This document shows positions 32,881 through 45,030 of a stretch of DNA of 64,000 nucleotides, piece after piece. The DNA is from Pyrus communis. Taxonomy: Eukaryota; Streptophyta; Magnoliopsida; Rosales; Rosaceae. The stretch is from the NCBI RefSeq assembly GCF_963583255.1, contig NC_084807.1, positions 18,980,072 to 19,044,071 on the forward strand, written 5' to 3'. Under the pieces are notes generated by a model, which searched no databases, was not told the DNA's origin, and worked only from the letters and a program-made list of their open reading frames with translations. The position numbers and the translations under genes were made by a program. The number at the start of each line of letters is the position of its first letter. Position 1 is the first letter of the stretch.

Positions 32881-33468
32881 GAGCGCTTACGTGGCAATGC
32901 ATCCACTCATTAAAACTCAAAGCAAAAGAATGAGCAGAACAGCAGGATGAGGAGGTTGAGGAGGAGGAACTCAAAGAACGGCATTCCAAATTCAAAGACA
33001 AACTACGCAATTTGACACCAAACTTTAATTTTGTCTTACATAAGTCACTTCAGTATCAGCGTCAACCCGAGTGACTTGCAGTTGCAGGCGATGACTCCAC
33101 TGAAAGGAGGCAAGCAGTGTTATAGTTCGATCCATCCCAGTTGAACGATCCTCACGTCTGTTATCAATTAACTTAGGTCAGAATCAACTGGGATGGATCG
33201 ATCACCAAGAGCAAACTCTGTTCGCCTGAGAATTAAATCCCTATGCTTGAATCACGCTAATTACGCAATGGAGCAGACATATTAGATGAAACAGATGAAC
33301 AAAAACCTTCATCCTACAATCCTTCCAAATTGAATCAGATACATTGCCTGTACGGGCCTGAACAAGTCGATGGACCTCAAAAATGGTTTACATGGGAGAA
33401 CAAAATTCCAGGTTAGGTTAAATAAATGCAGTTAGTTGTTAATGGGCAGCAGCAACACCGGTTACATG
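32881..33468. other. 3' flank of PIG-Q; no gene seen
   Basis: Contains a short inverted repeat, GATCCATCCCAGTTGA (33130-33145) with CAACTGGGATGGATC (33187-33201), which could fold as a hairpin; otherwise unremarkable. Confidence 0.4.
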
Positions 33469-35569
33469 TCACGCTCTATAGTATGCAAGAACTGAATCGC
33501 GACAGAGACGCCAATACTCTTTGTAGGAGATTAGCATCCACGGAAATATTGGAAGATCAGTCCCAATTGTAGATGGAATCCTGGAACCAAATTAAAAAAG
33601 ATAAAACAGCCATGAAAACGATCAAATTTGAATTCAATTTTCAACTCACCGTCTGCCAGTGAGGACTCCATAAGCTGCAGTGGCAACCAATGTCTGAGGT
33701 TTCCCAGAAAGAACCTTTTTGTAGTGAGGCATGACGATTTGCCCTGGTACGTATATTCCATCAATATAGTTACGAGAAAAGCCAGGCCCAAGTAATTAAC
33801 ATGTGAAACTTTCAGACTTGAGATACAATCAACTAAACAAAGATCAAGCTCTCACCTACAGTCAAGAAGTTACTATGAAGAAATGAAACCACAACAGAAG
33901 ATTTTTCTCCAGTGAGGTCCTTTTCGGTCCGCAGTTTCTCCGATGGTGAAGTAATATCCCTAGGAGAATCAACTCCACCACTCCAAACAGATACCATTTC
34001 AAACCATATCCCAGATGGAAATCTTCTCGGCCTGACCAACCAAAGGAAAATTTTGATATATGGTGTGGCATGAATAAAAGATATAGTGACTTCAATCAGT
34101 ATACACATAAGGCTGATAGTTGTGTTCATAATGGTAAAAAAGATGTAGAAAACAGAAGTTGTCGGTAATAGAAGTAGAAGTGGTGTGAACAGAAGAGATC
34201 CAACGATGTGTTGCTTGACAGTGTAGTCATAGCTATCTAATCTCTGACGAAGAGGATTCCACTTTCGGCCCCTGAAAAACATTCAGCAAGTACATTAGCA
34301 CCTAGATGTTGTAAAACAGCAAAACAATTACGGATAAAGGACATATTTTACTTATACCCTCACCAGCTATACACAATTAAAATTCTAAATTTATCATTGA
34401 CTGTGACCAGGTGCACAATAAAACTGGAGCTCTTCTCAGAAAATAGCAATTTACATCAACTAATTATAACAAAATTATCTTCGCTGCAATATAGACTAGC
34501 ACATCTTGTATGGGCGTACACTTTATGCATAGACGTTAGTACATACATATATAAGTATACCAACAGATAAATAGATACAAAAAGCACAACAATCTTCTAG
34601 AATCAGGATTTTTTTACGCATACTAATATTATAAAAGGAAATATACAAGAAGTTAGTGGATCCACAGATTTAACATTTTAGCTTACACGAACATGACTCT
34701 GCTACGGGAATCAAGAGGTGATAATAATAAAGTGACTGCAGTTTTGAGTCCACGCTGATTGTTAGAAGGATATGTTGTAATAAAGTATGAACAGCATAAA
34801 GAGCCTAAATGCAATGCACTTAAAAGTAACGTGATGTCGGACTGATGCAAGAGATATTACTGTGGTAAACTTTGACTGCATGCATAAAAACAAATATTAT
34901 GCTTCAAAGCAAACTTGTTACGGGATTTCCAATTTCATTTTCTAGCATTATGGGCATTCATATTGCAGATGGCAGCTGCATATATGAAAATCTAATACGA
35001 CTATATAATCAAATCCCTATTGAAAGCACAGTACCAACTAGCTAGACAAATAAAAAGGTCAAGGTTAAACCAACGAGTAAAGTTCCACAATGACAGTAAT
35101 CAGGGACAGAACTGTCTCTTTATTGGAAGGTTGGCTACTGAGAGCTCTCCAGCAGTCACCCAATTGCAAGGGGAATTGGGTTGAACTGCCCTTGGCCCAG
35201 AAAAATCAGCTCGAATAGTGGTAAAAATGGACGGCAATTGCAAGGAAGGCAGGTGCTTTGGCAGCTGCCCTGCCAATTCTTGCAAGGGCATGCGCCCGAG
35301 TGGAGAAGCATCAGACAGGAAGGGGGGGCACCCCACATGAAGGACCAGAGCCAAACGGCCCCATTTTGATGCAACAACAGGGCAATCAGGACCGTTGGAT
35401 TCTAAAAAATTGCCCAAATGGCCAGAATGTAACTCTAAAGAATTCAAAAAACTTACAAAGTTCACACTCTAAAAATCTTACAAAGTTCAACACACTTGCA
35501 AGTTAAACATTTAAAATTACCTAAAATTCTATGGAGATAATAATATGTTGGGATAAGACAAAGAAAACA

Positions 35570-35601
<32 letters not shown>

Positions 35602-38600
35602 TTGTGAATAGCAATAATCCTTGCCCTTGGCCTTCCTCATTCCAAACGGGTGGACTTGCACAAAGGCAATTACTATTTAGAGTAGTGAGGGCAATTTTTA
35701 TTGCCCTTGCCCTCAATTGCCACTGCCCTCCACCAACTGGTGGAGATGAGAACCAGTCAAGTTACAATTCCCCTGTAGTTTAGCCTGATTTCGACATAAA
35801 TCCCTGTGCTTCTAAATCTTTTCAATTTCACACCTGTCCCTTTGTTACATTTGCAATTGAGAACAAAACAACTTCATTTAATAAATTAACCGAGCTATGA
35901 TGTGGGAAGGAGGTAGATGTCTCTATACATACCTATTGTATAATATTCACGTTGCCAGACAGAGTCGATGTTTTGTCCTGGATTTCAAATGTAATCAAAA
36001 TACTAGGGTACAATTGAAACATATTTAAATTACAGGGAATTGGAATATGGGCTAAACTGCAGGAACTACAGGTGTAATTTGACTGAAGAACTATGTATTA
36101 AAGACCTAAAACTCCAACGAACAAATGAATAAACATATGACATGTTACGGGATAGAAAATAGGTTGGTTAGAAATATGACCCTATCACAAGAATACAATA
36201 ACCAAAGTAAAAACGTTTGTATTTAGTTACTGCAGTTGGTGTCATGTTGAAGTTTTAAAAACTGAAAAAGAAAGAACATGACATCACAAAGTAATACCTG
36301 AAAAGGCGCCACAGAGCTGCTAATGCCTGTATCTGAGTTGAATATAAAAGCGATATCAACCAATGAAGAGTAGACACATGCAAAGTTGCTAGTGCAATCA
36401 AGTCGATTATCAAAGCAGCAGGTATAGTCACCCCAAAAATGATTCCTGATATAGCAAGTCCTCTAATGAAATAAAGAAAGTGGGACCCCAAAAAGATCCA
36501 AATGGTAGACCAAATCTGGATAGCAGTTAGAGAAATCATCCCAAGAACTTCTGCCAATTCATTGTTTAACTTAAAACCTGCAGGTACCCCCATCAACCAC
36601 ACACAGCCTGAGCGCAATAACTCATTTGTAATGTTACTGGAAAATTTCAAGATCCATATGCAAGCAGATTCTACATGATACAACAGTACCAAACCAAACA
36701 AGTTTCCCAGAAGTACATCAACAGCTAAACTTGACCACACGGAATGCTTATGCAATGCAGCTTTCTCCGCGTATTCCACACTTGATAGCGACCTTTATCC
36801 AGAATAAGGTGATGAAATAATTGCAGTGTATTCGGGAAAGAAATAAGAGGAGCCTACTACCAGAAAGAAAGAAACAAATGGCAATGGAACAAAAGAACAC
36901 AAGACGAAACAGACTCATCAGTAAATGTCTATTGGATATAAAAGGTTACATGTAACACAAGAGAAGATGAAGGGGTTATTGTCAATGCAGTGAAGTAGAT
37001 GATGGAAGAGATCAAGTGAACGGGTCAATCATGGGCTCAAACAAACCTAAATCTCAGCCTACAAAAGTACAGATAAAGAAAACCATGAACACTTGCAGGG
37101 TAGAAAATTTATAAATGCGAAAAATTTCTTATAAACCAAACTAGAGTAAAATCTAATAACATGTTTGGATTTTTAAATTTTATCCAAAAATTAGAATGCA
37201 AATGAAAGGGGAATTAATGCCCAACTTATCAGTCAGATAACTCCACAGGATTCAAAACATATTCCATATTTGCAGTTGAAATTTTCATCTTACCTCATGC
37301 CATTATCTTGAAGAAAGATTGGCCAATACAAGATCTGAGAACCCCGGATTCTGATATTTATCCTTGAGGTGCTGAATACCTTTACTAATATAAGGTATAT
37401 CGATGAGTCTGATGCAAAATTCAGAAGCCTATACAGAAACTGAAGAATGACATAGAACAACGCAGATAATGAAGCCATAGATATGGCAAATAGTTGCCAT
37501 ATGAATCCCAGAAACCTGAAAAGCCACAAAATCGCCATTTAAATACTGCAGATAATGCCAGGCATAAAAAGAAAAAGTAGTGGAGAGCTAAATGTGTGAA
37601 TAGATACATGTAAACAGTAGAAAAGCGCACAAAAGATGTCATGGGACCCGTGGATCTCTCAAAAACAATTTCAGCAGTAGCGGAGCTATTAATTGCCAGA
37701 ATGACTGTATCCTGCATTTAAAGAATATAAATGGTGTATCCATACACAAACAAGTCCTAATCTACAAAAGAATTCTCACAAATTCTCACCAAATCAAGGA
37801 GTTGATGTTTTTGGTGAAGTTCATCAACCCACTTGGGTTTTCTCATAGGCGCACTCGCTTGCTCAAACAAATTCCAAGGATGTAATGAGAAATGGTGGGC
37901 ACCATATGTAGGAGTCTCATATAATATTAGCTAAATTTGATGAAATCAAAAACAGGATATTAATCACCAAAAAATAAAAATGATGATCAACTATAAAAGT
38001 TAACAGTTAAATTAAGTCCAACAGCATGCCATTGAAGCATTCACGATTCACAACTTACATACGTGAACATCACATCGAGACACGATTTTCCCATTCCAGT
38101 GAACGTGATGCAGTTTAGGAATCCAAGCAATGTCCTTTCCAACTTGTTCTTTAGGATCACATAGCATCTGAATCAAATAACCGTTTCCCTCGAAATTATC
38201 CCTACATTGTTCTACTGATCCACTGAGCTCGTGGCACCCACAAGAAGAAGAATGAGGTTGATCTTCTTCTATCAGGTCCTTAAATATTTGACCCACTACA
38301 CACAACATAGACTTATCCTGTAGCAACACAGGCATTCTTCCATTCGTGTCGCGAAGAATTCCCTGAAAAAAAAAAATGTACCAATTTCCCAAAACAAAAT
38401 AAGCAAAAATTCAATGCATCCCAAAATTCAATCATTAAAGAAGCAGATTGAAACCGACCCACATAAATTGCAGACATAAGTTATCGAAATCTGATTAGCA
38501 TTGATTATTTGAAGAAGTTTATGTACCTGGAGGCTTGATTGGCAACCAGAAAGCGCGAATTCGGTGTAGGAGAAAGCGACGACGACGTCAAGAGAAGATG

Positions 38601-38703
38601 GAGACGAAGAAACAAACCAACCAAGCAAGAAATTGGAGGATGATGATGGTTTCCTCAATGAGAGTTGCTTTGGCCACCAAACCCTACATCTCCTTCCCAT
38701 CAT
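33469..38703 (-). CDS. PIG-Q: PIG-Q/GPI1, subunit of the GPI N-acetylglucosaminyltransferase, 9 exons
   Basis: Predicted subunit of the ER complex that adds GlcNAc to phosphatidylinositol, the first step of GPI-anchor synthesis. Exons (transcript order): 38527-38703, 38063-38362, 37790-37930, 37608-37711, 37294-37515, 36298-36792, 33856-34271, 33650-33743, 33469-33580. All introns are GT-AG and phases agree, giving 2061 nt (686 residues). The Gpi1 region spans about residues 300-620, with membrane segments such as DVLLGNLFGLVLLYHVES, IWSTIWIFLGSHFLYFIRGL and LLFTPLLLLLPTTSVFYIFF. The C-terminus holds MPHYKKVLSGKPQTLV and ends KEYWRLCRDSVLAYYRA. The start MMGRRCRVWWP is preferred; an in-frame upstream Met at 38784 exists. 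No lesion is seen. The 2-kb intron between exons 6 and 7 holds two MITE-like elements. Confidence 0.87.
35135..35753. mobile_element. Non-autonomous DNA transposon in PIG-Q intron 6 (copy 1)
   Basis: About 620 bp. One end (GAGAGCTCTCCAGCAG) and the other (rc: CTCATCTCCACCAGTTGG) fit the 'GAG.ATCTCCA' terminus type. The half at 35446-35753, including CAAACGGGTGGACTTGCACA and CCCTCCACCAACTGGTGGAG, recurs inverted at 63440-63600, which identifies it as a repeat family. An (AT)n tract (35581-35600) is internal. Open frames at 35100-35506 are by-products. Confidence 0.65.
35754..36085. mobile_element. MITE-like inverted-repeat element in PIG-Q intron 6
   Basis: About 332 bp, starting CAGTCAAGTTACAATTCCCC and ending with the inverse (GGTGTAATTTGACTG), with CTGTAGTTTAGCC and GGCTAAACTGCAG further in. 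No matching target duplication was found. Confidence 0.5.
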
Positions 38704-38789
38704 CGTTGTGGGTATGATTGCTGATCTCTTGGAGAACAGAGACAACACAGGGATGTGGGTGGGGATGAAGACGAAGTAAAACACAAAAC

Positions 38790-39730
38790 AAGGTAATTTT
38801 GATCCAAAGAAGTAATTGGTTGTTTTTAATATGACTAAATCACTTTATGTGAGAGTGTTTTCAAGTTTTACTCGGATATTTATTCAAGGGGTCTAGTCAA
38901 ATTAAGATCGAGGGCTTTTATTTGAATTCATATAATTTTACTCTACATATATGAATTGTCAATTTTACTCTATTGTATAATTATCATCACATACATGATA
39001 AAATTAAAAATAAAACTAAAATTTATCAATAAATTCACTAATCAATCAATATACACACCGCCGATTCCAATGACTATTGTATACGTGTGTATGAAGCGGC
39101 AATGAGATAAACAAACGGAATCCAAATCAGATAAAGCACACAAGCATTAAAACCAACTCGATTTCTATTGTAAGAGAAATAAGCATATTGAAAAGCACAA
39201 AAATTCGTAACATATGAGTTAATTACTTCATCTAATTTTGTCTGTTCACGTAACTTCCCGATTGTAGATTGCTTGTTTAATCAATTCATCAAACACGACT
39301 CCATGTACGTAGGACATTACAATTCATCAAACACGGAAGAGAACCTGCCAACCTCTTCATTTGCATCTCTACCTTTTCGATATCTCATCGTTCCTTTCGA
39401 TTTCATCTTCTTCACCCTGACCCATCATGAATATTTATTTATTTATTTGCAAGTTCTAATCGTAGGTTTGAATTTCTGGAATTTTCCCGTTGCATAACTT
39501 AAAAGGAGTCTGCACTTGCGTTGTTGAGATAGAACCCTTTCTCCAGCATCTCAAGAGTATGAATCAATAACAATGGTGCTTAACCAAGATGTTGGCAATG
39601 CATGTATTTGGCTTCAAGTTAAAATTCTTTTTCAAATGCGTGAGAAATTGCTGGCTTGTATTTGGCTTGATATTACGATAGGTTGATTTGCTGATATGTC
39701 AACATTGTGTACAAAATATTACATTAGACT
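38790..39730. other. Upstream spacer of PIG-Q; no gene seen
   Basis: AT-rich. A frame at 39273-39497 has no motif. Confidence 0.4.
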
Positions 39731-39735
39731 AGGTG

Positions 39736-41988
39736 TGTGTTTGTTTCACCTTCTTAAGTGGCACTGGACTAACTAGGATTATTATCCCTTGTTTGGGATG
39801 CCTTAGTCCGGACTCGTGTGGACTCCGAGCCTCGTTAGATTGTCCAAACTAGTCCCGTACTGAACCATGGGATTGCCAAGCGCTTTCTGATAGGTGTATT
39901 ATTTATCATATTTCTTATTAATTATCCCTAAGTTTTGTTAAGGAATTGATTATAAAAGAGCCTTATTACTTTCCTTTTCACAGTTTTAGCCATTTTGTGC
40001 ACTTAGGACGTTTTTGGTGATAATTCGACTTTCCAGAGGATTTTTTATGCAAGGCCAATTAGAGAAGGAAGCTAAGAGGCTGAAGATCGTTGTGTCCAAA
40101 TTTCATAATTTTCCATGGAGCCATTCATTCCAGTTTTACAAATGAATCCTGCAGAAATTGTTTTCCCGTCAGAATCGCGTAGCTGTGGCAGAAAGAAGAT
40201 TTGAAGGCTTTTCCAATTTTTCCTAGTGGCATGTGATGTATGCTTGGAAAGATAAGAGATAAAGCTACGTTTTCCATATTTTTACAGAATTTTCCAGAAG
40301 ATAAATCGACCCCAAAACTGGCATGCAAGACAGGCGACGTGTTTCCCAAGTCAAGAAGGATTCTTTACTAGTTTGTGTCGTTAATTGTTTAGGAGTTTGT
40401 TTTATTTTATGAGACTTTCTCCCAGACTTTTTAGGGTTTTTCTAGTATAAATAAGTGCTCTAAGCTCTCTTTAAGATATCCATCCATCCATCCACCACCG
40501 CACCATATTACCATTCACAATCTCCGCAATTTGTGAAGAAGAGCTTAGGGACGTGCTTTGCCATGGATTCCGGATTCTATCTTTTTTTTTTTTTTTCTAT
40601 GTGTAAATAAGTTATTTTCTAAGGTTTATGATGAAGCCATAACATGAATATTTGCAAAGTACTTTGTTAATTATTATCCTATTATATGTCATGTTAAATT
40701 CTTAATCTTTGTGGGTATTTTATTCTCAGTTCGAATTTCTAATGACTGATCACCTTTAGGAATTTTGCATCTAGAGATTTAGATAAATCTATGAGGATAA
40801 CCAATATCAATTAGGTTTATTGGAACTAAGATTAAGAAGAGTAGACAAACTAGTGAGGATAACCAATATCAAGCGAGTCCTACTTGGTTGACATGATTCT
40901 TCTATGCTTAATGGGTTTTTATGTTTTTAATTGTATGCCTAACCAATAGGATATAATTATCATGTGGAGATACAAGAGTTGATGCCTGACCACGGATTAA
41001 TTCATACCTTAGATAGAACAACCTTTAACATTGGCATGGTAATTGGATAGCAATTGGCTCTAGGAAAAGTAAATAGGATTGTTATTGGTGGATTCATAAC
41101 CTTAGGTTTTCTTGTGTCATGTGTTTGATTTAGTTAATTGTCTTTTCTTTTTCTTGTTAATTTTAGTTTTAATCAATTACTCAATTATTCAATTCAATCT
41201 ATCCTTTGTTTGTTTAATTAAGTCTAGCGTGATTAATCGGTTAAATTGGTGTTAAAGTAATCCCTATGGGATCGACCTCGTATTTACATATATTACTACA
41301 ATTGATTCGTGCGCTTACAATTTTAATTTGATTTAAATTAATCTATTATTTAGGTTAGTTTAAATATACATCACTTTCCTCACTCACTGTCTCTTTCTTC
41401 GTCTTTCCTCATCTATCTCTGTCTCTACCTCTCTCTCTCTGCTAAATCAAGCTCGTCAGGAAATTAATCGATGAGTTCCTCTTGGCAGTCGCCTTTGATG
41501 CGAATCTCAAACCGGATCGATTCTATAAACTCGCGATTTCTTTGCCTGATCAAGATCGGCTGTTTGACGACGACCTTTAGTCGTCGATGGCTATCTTCAG
41601 CCGCATACATGGCCATGGGTATAGGAATCTGAGGGAAAGAAGGATGGTGATTGGGTATTTTTAGGGTTCTAGGTACTTTTTATTTGTAATAATCAAAATA
41701 TTTGGAAATTTGGGAATTTGGTCTTTAGCAACAGAGGTTTATCTTCAGGGATCAGGGGTAAGCCTTCTATTATTGGAAATTTTGTAACTTCCAAGTTGTT
41801 GAGGAACACCAGTAATTTGAAAAGAAGATATCCTCTTTCTTTCATCTATTAATTTTTATTATCTTAATAGAAAAAAAAAATATAATATAATAATAATTTA
41901 TTGTTAGTCCAGCTTAATTTAGTCTAAGTCAATCCAGGGTAGTCTCTGAACTTAGTTTAGTCTGAAATAATCCGGTGCAACAAACACA
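39736..41988. mobile_element. Inverted-repeat DNA element split by a solo LTR
   Basis: Ends TGTGTTTGTTTCACC (39736) and GGTGCAACAAACACA (41988) are inverted, with GGACTAACTAGGATT and AGTCCAGC/TTAGTCTAA patches inside. About 760 bp remain after subtracting the inserted LTR. The right inner part (41395-41640) is GC-richer, with CTCTC runs and in-phase stretches like a gene 5' end, possibly captured DNA. No target duplication was found. Confidence 0.5.
39888..41373 (+). mobile_element. Solo LTR of about 1.5 kb with 5-bp target duplication CTTTC
   Basis: Starts TGATAGGTGTATTATTT and ends TTTAAATATACATCA (TG...CA), flanked by CTTTC at 39883-39887 and 41374-41378. A TATA-like AGTATAAATAAG at about 40445 is followed by CT-rich leader-like DNA. 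Late in the unit, AATCCCTATGGGATCGACCT is a phrase common to long non-coding plant LTR elements. No coding sequence. It interrupts the inverted-repeat element above. Confidence 0.7.
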
Positions 41989-41999
41989 TCATATACGTT

Positions 42000-43140
42000 A
42001 AATTATAGGTGTGAGACAAACTTAGGATGGGGGCTAACTCACATTGCATACGAGGGTACTGCACTTGGTACCAAACTAAGGAGGGCTCTTACGGCAGTTT
42101 AGGTTCTCAAACCCTCAGTTGCACGGTCATGCGTAAGTGCATATGACATATAGAACCTCATGTTGGCAACTCTAAGAACTTTGATCGCGATGACCGATTG
42201 AGCTATGCCGGTCGCGATAAGATCAGCATATATCACCGCTTGTAAATGTTTACTCGTGTATATTAGTATATATCACCGCTTGTAAATGTTTACTGTGTAT
42301 ATATCACCAGCACATATTAATGCTTGTAAATATTCACTTATGTATATATCAATGCTTGTAAGCAACAGTGACAACGCAAACAAAGTCAACTTCGTGTTTA
42401 AATCCCATATGAACCCCAAATCCGACCACAAACTTTCCTACTTGAAAGAAGGTATCATGTACCGCACGCGTATAAGATGAAACATACTCACTTGTACTAA
42501 TACAACTCTCTCAATGGTATTTAGAATAAATTAATCCAGTGGTCACTAAACACATAGACCTAGTTTGGTGAATCAAGCTCAGCTTCTCTTTTTGTTCCTG
42601 AAAAATCAAAGAAACAAGAATGTCAATTGCCCCATCCCCACCTTGCCCTTGCATCCCCACCTATTTTGGTGCGTCAAGCTCAGCTTTTCTTATGGGCCAT
42701 ATCGACGTCAGATGCCGATGATATTTAGGCCCAATGCTCAGAGATGAGTGTCAACAAGATCACATTTGGACGGGGAGTTCCGGATGATCTTGGATCAGTA
42801 CTTGATCAAACGCAAAAATTGCAGACCACATAAGTATCTTGTGCACACTTGTATACCCTAATATGATTATTATAAATACATTTTAATGGAGAAGAATAAC
42901 AAAATGTATTAATTTTTTAATTACAAACGATATTCTACATTAGAATGTATGCTAAAGAAAAAGGAAAGTCCACAAAGCCATTGGCTATTATTTTTCTAGC
43001 TACCTACTGTTTAATATATTTGATAATACTAGATAGATTAAATTTGCAAACTAAATAATACGTCATCAATAAGTAATAAACATGCTAATCAACACTTAAG
43101 TAATAATCCAATCATCAACTTTGATATCATTTGGTTTACA
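42000..43140. other. Spacer with a short tandem repeat
   Basis: At 42229-42362 a roughly 40-bp unit (TATATCACCGCTTGTAAATG TTTACT-like) occurs about three to four times. Elsewhere no gene is seen. Confidence 0.5.
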
Positions 43141-43156
43141 AAATTTAGTCTATTTA

Positions 43157-44065
43157 GGAGTACATTTTTGCTCACCCACATTAACCTCGGTGTATGCTCA
43201 CCATACACCTATATGCCTGCCATCTGTCTTATCTCCTAACTATAGTTAATTCCATTATTAAATATTCTTTTTCTAATTTAAAACACTGAGATTAAACATA
43301 AATAAATACAATCTCATTGCACTTCAAATTACACACCCAGATAACTCCGCAAACACCTAGCACGCCGCCGTCGTGACCACCTCTCCGTCGGGCGGCCGGA
43401 TAAACCATCTGTTCACTATCTCCCTTTCTCTTCTTCACCCTTCTCCTCCTCTCTTATCTCTCTTTCAATTTCTCTTGCCTTTTTAGGTTCTGCAACTCGT
43501 TTTGGCCAACCTGTGGTCCAATAAGTTGGAGAACTAGTTATCCGAGTCCTACTACCCATCACTTACCACCGATGTAGCAGTAATCTATGTTTTGAAGGAA
43601 AGACCGTGAAGGCTTGGAAGTTTTTCAATTGGGTTTGTGAGAAAAATGGATTTAGGTTGAGTTCTTCGGTTGAAAGAGAAGGGTTTGGGATTTTTGGATT
43701 TAGGTTGAATTTTTCGGCTTGGGATTTTTGGACCCTTAGGGAAATAAAAGAGAAAGGGTTTTCCATTGATGCCCGTGAAGTGGAGTGGCTTTAAGTGATG
43801 GGTAAATAAGGAATTGGGGTTGAAAGGGGGTCGCCGGCGACGACGGCATGAGTGGTGTTTGTCTGGGTTGGCTTGGCTTGGCTGAGTGGGTGGGTTTGTA
43901 TTTATTTTTGTTTTTGTTTAATCAGTATTTTAAATTACTTTTAAAATTTGAAAAAGTATTTTAATAAAGAAGTTAACTATAATTAGGGAATGAGACAGAT
44001 GGCAGGCATATAAGTGTATGGTAAGCATACGCCAAGGTTAATATGGGTGAGTAAAAATGCACCCC
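43157..44065. mobile_element. Pack-MULE candidate carrying a PPR gene fragment
   Basis: About 909 bp with inverted terminal repeats of roughly 140-150 bp. Left reads GGAGTACATTTTTGCTCACC, right (inverse) GGGGTGCATTTTTACTCACC, followed on both sides by CATTAACC/ TATTAACC, GCCTGCCATCTGTCT and so on. AAATTTAGTCT occurs on both flanks (43141-43151 and 44066-44076), consistent with a 9-11-bp target duplication. The interior is GC-rich host-like sequence, not transposase. Confidence 0.8.
43604..43794 (+). pseudogene. Captured PPR-protein fragment inside the MULE
   Basis: An open stretch reads VKAWKFFNWVCEKNGFRLSS, then FWTLREIKEKGFSIDAREV. This is the start of a pentatricopeptide-repeat protein (compare the usual 'KAFKFFNWV...F..SS..YN.ml...g....FW.....M...G'). 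The middle is garbled (SVEREGFGIFGFRLNFSAWD), with a short duplicated phrase (GFRLSS / GFRLNFS). There is no ATG for the frame. It is too short to work as a PPR protein. Confidence 0.65.
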
Positions 44066-44076
44066 AAATTTAGTCT

Positions 44077-44725
44077 CATTACTAAATTGGTTAGTTTATG
44101 TATAATTAATTGTATAGTGTATAAACCAGTTGATAGCTACACCATAAGTTATACCTAGAGGGATTGACAAAGCATGTATACCAATATGATTGATACACAT
44201 AGCCTCTCTGATAATAACACTCAGCTACTCATGTGTATATATATGTGTGTAAGGAGTTCACTGCTCAAGCGTTAAGAAATTTGCCTCTAGACTCGAGGTT
44301 CTTGGTTTGAATCTACTCTTTTTTCATAATAAAATAACAAGCTAGTTACTAATCTAGGAAAAATAAGGTGGTATTTTGCTTTTCAATGTTGAAAATGGGA
44401 GCTGATTTTCACTTATTTTAGCCTCGCACTCATCTCTCATTATTTATTATCATCCGTTTAAATAAATCAAATAAAAACAACATATAAAATTAAACATAAA
44501 TATATAGGTGGAAAAATAATTAATTTCTTGTGAAAAATATCTCAAGTTCGAAAACTGTATGTTAATGGTAAAAAAAAAATACATTTGTAGATAGTATATA
44601 ATGGTATGTGTTTTACCTTCATAAGAAATAGCAGCAGATCTGGTGTGGTACCGCTGCTCGATATTATTCCTTTCGAACGTACCGATAAGATTTTAGTGGC
44701 AGTGATTTTCCAACATGCATGTGCA
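44077..44725. other. Spacer with a tRNA-derived SINE scrap
   Basis: About 44250-44345 has an A-box-like CACTGCTCAAGCGTTAAG and a B-box-like GGTTTGAATCTAC followed by an AT-rich tail. No gene. Confidence 0.4.
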
Positions 44726-44730
44726 ATTAT

Positions 44731-45025
44731 TGTAAGATCTCACATTATATAGAGGTGTGGATCCTGTAAGTTTTATATGTATATTCTCATCTCTACCTAG
44801 CACGAGGTCTTTTGAGAGCTCACTAGCTTCGGGTTCTATGGGAAATCCGAAGTTCAGCGAGTTCGCGCACGAGCAATCCCAGAATGGGTGACCCACTGGG
44901 AAGTTCTCGTGTGAGTTCCTAAAAACAAAACCGTGAGGACGTGGTCGGAACCCAAAGCGGACAATACCGTGCTACAGTGGTAGAGCGGGCCCTGAATGTG
45001 CTGGACCCCAGGCGGGGATGTGACA
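44731..45025 (+). mobile_element. Cassandra-type TRIM solo LTR with 5S-rRNA-like core
   Basis: A 295-bp unit with TGTAAGATCTCACAT start and GGGGATGTGACA end, flanked by the exact 5-mer ATTAT (44726-44730 and 45026-45030). The 5S-like core lies at about 44816-44915 (GAAGTTCAGCGAGTTCG, AGAATGGGTGACC, CACTGGGAAGTTCTCGTG). Compared with the copy at 31792 it is on the opposite strand and lacks the 41-bp duplication. A frame at 44941-45138 is spurious. Confidence 0.85.
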
Positions 45026-45030
45026 ATTAT

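Noticed and set aside
35100..35506. Overlapping frames on both strands in a PIG-Q intron
   Set aside because: They coincide with a repeated non-autonomous transposon and do not resemble any known domain.
36255..36297. Extension of PIG-Q exon 6 past its donor (YYFVMSCSFFFSF)
   Set aside because: Reading stops shortly after; a GT donor at 36297 with matching phase to exon 7 makes this intron sequence.
44816..44915. 5S rRNA gene
   Set aside because: The 5S-like sequence is diverged, embedded in a TG...CA unit with a 5-bp target duplication, and shared with 31792-32125; it is a Cassandra LTR, not a ribosomal RNA gene.
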